Shown here: piece after piece, positions 6,448 through 9,504 of the stretch
Layout: each line of letters begins with the position of its first letter
Numbering within the stretch: position 1 is the first letter of the stretch
NCBI GenBank assembly: GCA_044361365.1
Contig: JBIKIW010000050.1
Location: 1-9,504 of the forward strand
Length of the DNA stretch: 9,504 nucleotides
DNA from: JBIKIW01 sp044361365
GTDB lineage: Bacteria; Patescibacteriota; JACMRA01
Direction: 5' to 3'
Notes under the pieces: generated by a model
The model's database searches: none
What the model saw: only the letters and a program-made list of their open reading frames with translations
What the model was told of the DNA's origin: nothing
Translations under genes and position numbers: made by a program

Positions 6448-6493
6448 TTCCGGGGTATGTTTGTGGTAGTGGTTAGCGAAACTAGTATAAGTG
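6448..6493 (+). repeat. Inverted dispersed repeat, left copy
   Basis: From TTCC at 6448 to GTG at 6493 this matches the reverse complement of 9160-9208. A 21-base block and a 14-base block are identical, separated by three changed bases, and three bases are added or lost near the TTCC end. The two copies flank the oxidoreductase, GIN-domain and trhO genes. Confidence 0.75.
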
Positions 6494-6518
6494 TTCAATA
6501 ATTCTCTATAACTCTCAC

Positions 6519-7133
6519 CTACATTCCAAACGGATAATGTTCGTAATCCAAAACCTTAGACTCACGAATTTGTACAAACGCTTTAGAATAAACCTGTAAA
6601 ATTTCTAAAGAATTTGTGAGTTTATTTTTGATATAAAAATCACCTTTATTAGAAGAATCCAAATCTTGATCATTTAGTACATTTTCCACATCACGCACAA
6701 TTACATGGTTTGGAATATAGCACATATAATTATTTTTGCTGCTAAAACTTCTTAGTTCACTAATGGGATAAGTTCCACCTCGAGACGCTGAAACCCCAAC
6801 AATCAAGGCAGGTTTATGTCCAAGTTCTGTAGGTTTTGTGAAGTGAAAAAAATTCACCAGCTTGGCAGGCACAGACCCATTCCACTCAGGAGAAACTACC
6901 ACCAAGCTATCAGCTTCAACCAAAATATCCTGAATAGGTTTCCAGGTTTTTTGCCATTTAGGATTGTTATCCCAAAAACTTTCATCCCAAAAAGGAAGCT
7001 CCATTGTAGCCAAATTAATAACTGTAGCCTGAATGTCAGCAAACTTGTTTTCTAATTCAGTTTTGATATAGCTAGCAACTTTAAAAGATTGTGAATTTAG
7101 ACGATGACTGCCTGAAACGATTGCGATTTTCAT
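6519..7133 (-). CDS. Flavodoxin-fold NAD(P)H-dependent FMN oxidoreductase family protein
   Basis: This 204-residue protein belongs to the NADPH-dependent FMN reductase family (SsuE/ChrR/ArsH-like). These cytosolic enzymes bind FMN and pass electrons from NAD(P)H to flavin, quinones, metals or azo dyes. The N-terminal strand and phosphate-binding loop read MKIAIVSGSHRLNSQS (1-16). The flavin-contacting loop reads SPEWNGSVPAKLVNFF (81-96), with Trp in place of the common Tyr. A third loop, SASRGGTYP, lies at 115-123. The frame extends upstream to an ATG at 7199, but the first 22 residues would look unlike the family and would cover the promoter and a repeat. I therefore choose the ATG at 7131-7133. 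The substrate cannot be told from the sequence. Confidence 0.88.
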   Translation of the reverse strand: MKIAIVSGSHRLNSQSFKVASYIKTELENKFADIQATVINLATMELPFWDESFWDNNPKWQKTWKPIQDILVEADSLVVVSPEWNGSVPAKLVNFFHFTKPTELGHKPALIVGVSASRGGTYPISELRSFSSKNNYMCYIPNHVIVRDVENVLNDQDLDSSNKGDFYIKNKLTNSLEILQVYSKAFVQIRESKVLDYEHYPFGM

Positions 7134-7155
7134 AGTAAATATAGAGTTATGATAA

Positions 7156-7185
7156 TATATACAAATAGTATCTACTCCTTGACAA
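7156..7185 (-). promoter_or_regulatory. Promoter of the FMN oxidoreductase gene
   Basis: TTGTCA (7180-7185) and TATATA (7156-7161) on the minus strand are separated by 18 bases. This predicts a leader of about 15 bases before the ATG at 7133, without a Shine-Dalgarno sequence. This position supports the shorter start. Confidence 0.5.
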
Positions 7186-7206
7186 GAGAGCTGTCCCAAC
7201 GAGACT
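7184..7206 (-). repeat. GTCTC/GGGAC hairpin repeat, inverse copy
   Basis: On the minus strand AGTCTCGTTGGGACAGCTC matches AGTCCCGTTGGGACAACTC at 4629-4647 except at two positions, and TCTT follows in both. The hairpin is kept through a T-G wobble. It touches the -35 box of the FMN oxidoreductase promoter. A 10-base palindrome GTGTTAACAC lies next to it at 7209-7218. Confidence 0.6.
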
Positions 7207-7260
7207 CAGTGTTAACACACTTTAAATTACCACAAAATCCCAAGGCGAGCGGCTTTTAAA

Positions 7261-8010
7261 TTAAAACGCTTTTAAAATTCCACCCTTTCCAGTTTGCTCG
7301 ATTTTAGGGTTTCCTTGGTAGCGTACTGGTGAGCTTCCATTTAGTTCGGCAACCAATTTTTTTTGTACATTTAATTCCACTCCACCCTCACCTTCAGTTT
7401 TAATTTGAGCGTTTTGAACTTCAAAATTACGCAATAGAGTTCTGCCTGAATCTTTAGTATTTACGGTCAAGTTTTCCCCCGTTCCAATCAAACTAATAAA
7501 ACCTTCACCTGAATGACTAATATAAACATTTTTAGCATTCAATATTTCCCCAGAAAAGGAGGTATCTGAACCAAAATCAATGCTAAGGTTTTGCCCTGTA
7601 AACGAAGATAACTGAACTTTAGCTTTGCCGCCAATTTCTAATTCTTCTAGGTTCTTGATGGTTAAAATGATATTTGGTTTGCTGGAATCTCTAAACTGAT
7701 TAAAATCCACCAGAGTATCTCCGGCTTTTTCTACAGAAATAGTTTTGCTGGTTTTTTTGATTGCAATAGTTTTTAAAAAAGCTTGAGGAGCTTCTACCCG
7801 AATGGAATCTTTCTCACCTTGCAAAATAGTAACATATGCGTCTATATCTATCTTAAATTTAGTATAATTTTTATCGTATTTTTCTTCCAAAATCTTGCTT
7901 GAAGAATTACTCGGAAGTATCACATAACCAGCTGAAACCAAAAAAGCAGGAACACTAAAAATAACTATTAAAAATACCAAAGTAGCTACTATTTTCCAGT
8001 TGCGATTCAT
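7261..8010 (-). CDS. Membrane-anchored DUF2807/GIN-domain (head GIN) protein
   Basis: The 249-residue protein starts with MNRNWK and a hydrophobic helix at about 7-32 (IVATLVFLIVIFSVPAFLV), which is either an N-terminal anchor or an uncleaved signal. There is no lipobox cysteine. The rest is predicted outside the membrane. It follows the repeated beta-strand pattern of DUF2807: AYVTILQGEKDSIRVEAP (58-75), KPNIILTIKNLEELEIGG (near 111-128), then short repeats of the form N-x-x-x-x-x-x-G-x-G. It ends with PVRYQGNPKIEQTGKGG, which matches the usual SxDIYYKGNPKV ending. The family is described as putative adhesin heads, but no biochemical role is firmly known. The gene is divergent from trhO and lies 61 bases upstream of the longer oxidoreductase frame, which seems to have its own promoter. 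Confidence 0.85.
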   Translation of the reverse strand: MNRNWKIVATLVFLIVIFSVPAFLVSAGYVILPSNSSSKILEEKYDKNYTKFKIDIDAYVTILQGEKDSIRVEAPQAFLKTIAIKKTSKTISVEKAGDTLVDFNQFRDSSKPNIILTIKNLEELEIGGKAKVQLSSFTGQNLSIDFGSDTSFSGEILNAKNVYISHSGEGFISLIGTGENLTVNTKDSGRTLLRNFEVQNAQIKTEGEGGVELNVQKKLVAELNGSSPVRYQGNPKIEQTGKGGILKAF

Positions 8011-8036
8011 ATCATATAAAAGGTTGATATAAAATT

Positions 8037-8063
8037 AGTCTATGGCAAAACCAAAAATGTCAA
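8037..8063 (-). promoter_or_regulatory. Possible promoter of the GIN-domain gene
   Basis: On the minus strand TTGACA (8058-8063) is followed after 15 bases by TAGACT (8037-8042). The predicted leader is about 20 bases, without a Shine-Dalgarno sequence. The -10 matches the consensus at four of six positions, so this is tentative. Confidence 0.35.
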
Positions 8064-8121
8064 TCGATTTTAGTTAAATCCCCCAACTGTGAAAATCGGC
8101 ACTTAATAAATATCAATGGAG

Positions 8122-8152
8122 TAAAATTTTAATTCTGCATTGTGAAATTTTA
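8122..8152. promoter_or_regulatory. Inverted repeat in the divergent intergenic region
   Basis: TAAAATTT (8122-8129) and AAATTTTA (8145-8152) form a perfect 8-bp inverted repeat around 15 bases, midway between the divergent GIN-domain and trhO genes. It could be an operator or simply AT-rich chance symmetry. Nothing else is seen in 8064-8232. Confidence 0.25.
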
Positions 8153-8232
8153 TGTTCTAGTAGTAATCAAGTTATCCTCTTGAAATATCTAAGAAAGAAA
8201 GTCAATCTGCCTCCTAAGAAGACCAAATACTT

Positions 8233-8260
8233 TTGACAATTTTATGACAAAAACTAAAAG
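8233..8260 (+). promoter_or_regulatory. Possible trhO promoter close to the start codon
   Basis: TTGACA (8233-8238) is followed after 16 bases by TAAAAG (8255-8260). The ATG is 11 bases past the -10, so transcription would begin only a few bases ahead of it. No Shine-Dalgarno sequence fits in that space. Confidence 0.45.
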
Positions 8261-8271
8261 CTTAAAGCTAG

Positions 8272-9132
8272 ATGTCCCAATATCAAATTATTTTATTTTA
8301 TAAGTTTTTTCCGCTCCAAGATCCAATTTTAGCTAGAGATCATCAGCTCAAAATCTGCAAAAACCTAGAATTAAAAGGTCGTATTTTGGTTGCTAAAGAA
8401 GGAATAAATGGAACTTTGGAAGGTACTACAGAAAACATCAAAACCTATATAAATTGGATGAAAACTCAACCTGATTACGCTGATATTTTATTCAAAAAAA
8501 GCTTTGGAAATGGCAACAACTTCCCTAAACTATCAATCAAAGCCCGCAAAGAAGTAGTGGCTTTAGATGCTCCCGAAGAGATTTTGCCGTGGCAAACTAC
8601 CGGGAAATATTTAGAATCTGAGGAATTACACAAATGGTATCAGGAAAACCGTGAATTTTACCTCGTAGATATGCGAAATGATTATGAATACAAAGTTGGA
8701 CATTTTAAAAATTCTATTGGACTGATGAACCTCAAAAACTTCCGAGATTTACCCAAAATTTTACCAGAAATAGAACACCTTAAAAACAAAACTGTGGTCA
8801 CTGTTTGCACTGGTGGAATCAGGTGTGAAAAAGCTACAGGGTTTTTGATTAAGCACGGATTTACTGATGTTTATCAGCTAAAAGACGGAATCGTGACTTA
8901 CATGGAGAAGTATCCTAACCAAGATTTTTTAGGCAAACTTTATGTTTTTGATGGAAGGTTGGTGATGGGTTTTAATTTAGATTCCCCAGAGCATCAGGTG
9001 GTAGGAAAATGCGACTTATGCGGAGTTCAGAGCGAAAACTTGGTCAATTATTATGTCGAAAATGGAGATCGTTTGCATGGAATCGTATGCGAAAACTGTA
9101 TTCACCAAAAAAAAGTGATGCTGGAGGTTTAG
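8272..9132 (+). CDS. trhO: tRNA uridine(34) hydroxylase TrhO (rhodanese-like, YceA/UPF0176)
   Basis: TrhO performs the oxygen-dependent hydroxylation of U34 to 5-hydroxyuridine in the wobble position of tRNAs, which helps decoding. The 286 residues show the expected order. An N-terminal acylphosphatase-like domain carries KEGINGTLEG (about 42-51). A rhodanese domain follows with LVDMRNDYEYKVGHF. Its active loop is CTGGIRCEK, with the catalytic Cys at 179, the same number as in E. coli. A C-terminal zinc-type cluster C247-x2-C250 ... C273-x2-C276 is typical of the longer members of the family. TAG lies immediately before the ATG in frame, so the start is secure. The gene stands alone on the plus strand with its own promoter candidate. 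Confidence 0.95.
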   Translation: MSQYQIILFYKFFPLQDPILARDHQLKICKNLELKGRILVAKEGINGTLEGTTENIKTYINWMKTQPDYADILFKKSFGNGNNFPKLSIKARKEVVALDAPEEILPWQTTGKYLESEELHKWYQENREFYLVDMRNDYEYKVGHFKNSIGLMNLKNFRDLPKILPEIEHLKNKTVVTVCTGGIRCEKATGFLIKHGFTDVYQLKDGIVTYMEKYPNQDFLGKLYVFDGRLVMGFNLDSPEHQVVGKCDLCGVQSENLVNYYVENGDRLHGIVCENCIHQKKVMLEV

Positions 9133-9159
9133 TTTAATAACTTGAGTTTGTTTTTCAGT

Positions 9160-9208
9160 CACTTATACTAGTTTCGCTAATTGCTACCACAAACATATCC
9201 CGCAGGAA
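9160..9208 (-). repeat. Inverted dispersed repeat, right copy
   Basis: The reverse complement of this segment matches 6448-6493. The first 21 bases (CACTTATACTAGTTTCGCTAA) are identical to the complement of the left copy. It begins 27 bases after the trhO stop. Confidence 0.75.
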
Positions 9209-9270
9209 GCTCAAATTTCCACCGTACGCCAAAAGAGAAATTGCTTACTCTAAGTTTCAAAGTTAATTCT

Positions 9271-9296
9271 GTAGAGGCGATGCCCACATAGCCATT
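9271..9296 (+). repeat. GTAG-headed REP-like hairpin, copy h
   Basis: Reads GTAGA, GGCGATG, CCCA, CATAGCC, ATT. The stem is perfect apart from one G-A mismatch at the fourth pair. Confidence 0.65.
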
Positions 9297-9406
9297 GTTA
9301 AAATTTACGCTAAACTTCAAATTAGAGTTAATAGCCAATTATTAAGGGTGTGTATTGAAACGCCTGTCAGCTCAGTTATTTCCTCTTTACTATAAAAAGT
9401 ATGGCT

Positions 9407-9504
9407 CTAGGCTAGAAAATAATAATCAAAATCCTTCAAAATTTTAGGTAGTTCGTCAACCAGTTGGTTTGTGGTTTTACCCCACCTCCATTCAGATTCT
9501 TTAA
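9407..9504 (-). CDS. C-terminal end of an unidentified protein (partial)
   Basis: The minus strand is open from the window edge to TAG at 9407-9409. The 32 visible residues include ESEWRWGKTTNQLVDELP and end KDFDYYFLA. The composition is strongly protein-like (three Trp/Tyr clusters, acidic helix). GKTT is not in a Walker A context. I do not recognise the family; the start lies beyond the window. Confidence 0.5.
   Translation of the reverse strand, partial: KESEWRWGKTTNQLVDELPKILKDFDYYFLA

Larger units (their letters stand above)
9133..9406. other. Intergenic region after trhO, repeats only
   Basis: It holds the right copy of the inverted dispersed repeat and one GTAG-headed hairpin. No terminator-like stem with a T-run follows trhO. 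I see no gene or RNA in 9300-9406. Confidence 0.5.

Noticed and set aside
7134..7199. Upstream ATG at 7199 as the start of the FMN oxidoreductase
   Set aside because: The 22 added residues do not resemble a flavodoxin-fold N-terminus, would be encoded by the promoter and a dispersed repeat, and MKIAIVSGSH matches the usual start of the family.

Overview
This is AT-rich bacterial DNA whose long reading frames end at TAA, TAG or TGA. A 1219-codon frame and the one TGA stop (trmD) argue against the TGA-as-glycine code of Gracilibacteria and SR1. Several things suggest a Candidate Phyla Radiation (Patescibacteria) genome or a similar uncultured lineage: a eukaryote/archaeal-like (type 2) isoleucyl-tRNA synthetase with large insertions, an unusually built TrmD, no visible Shine-Dalgarno sequences, and spacers packed with small palindromic repeats. 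The taxonomic assignment is inference.

Layout. 1-102: the 3' end of a plus-strand gene. 122-391: a minus-strand open stretch with no start codon, probably a gene remnant, cut off where a repeat cluster begins (425-623). 628-4287: ileS (minus). 4288-4810: a spacer with a GC-rich repeat, a decayed coding-like stretch and two hairpins. 4811-5743: trmD (minus). 5744-6518: a 775-base repeat island. 6519-7133: a flavodoxin-fold NAD(P)H:FMN oxidoreductase (minus). 7261-8010: a membrane-anchored DUF2807/GIN-domain protein (minus). 8272-9132: trhO (plus), divergent from the GIN gene. 9133-9504: repeats, then the C-terminal end of a further minus-strand gene.

Three of the five intact genes act on tRNA: IleS charges tRNA-Ile, TrmD makes m1G37 and TrhO makes ho5U34. 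They are separated by long spacers and do not form an operon. Most have their own TTGACA- or TTGTCA-like box within about 60 bases of the start codon.

The most unusual content is in the spacers. I count nine short hairpins that share a GTAG head and a GG...CC stem base but differ in the inner stem, which resembles the REP sequences mobilised by RAYT (TnpA-REP) transposases. Four further repeat types are also present: an AT-rich unit, a GC-rich unit, a GTCCC/GGGAC hairpin unit, and a near-identical inverted pair (6448-6493 and 9160-9208) flanking the last three complete genes. I saw no CRISPR array, tRNA, rRNA or complete mobile-element gene.
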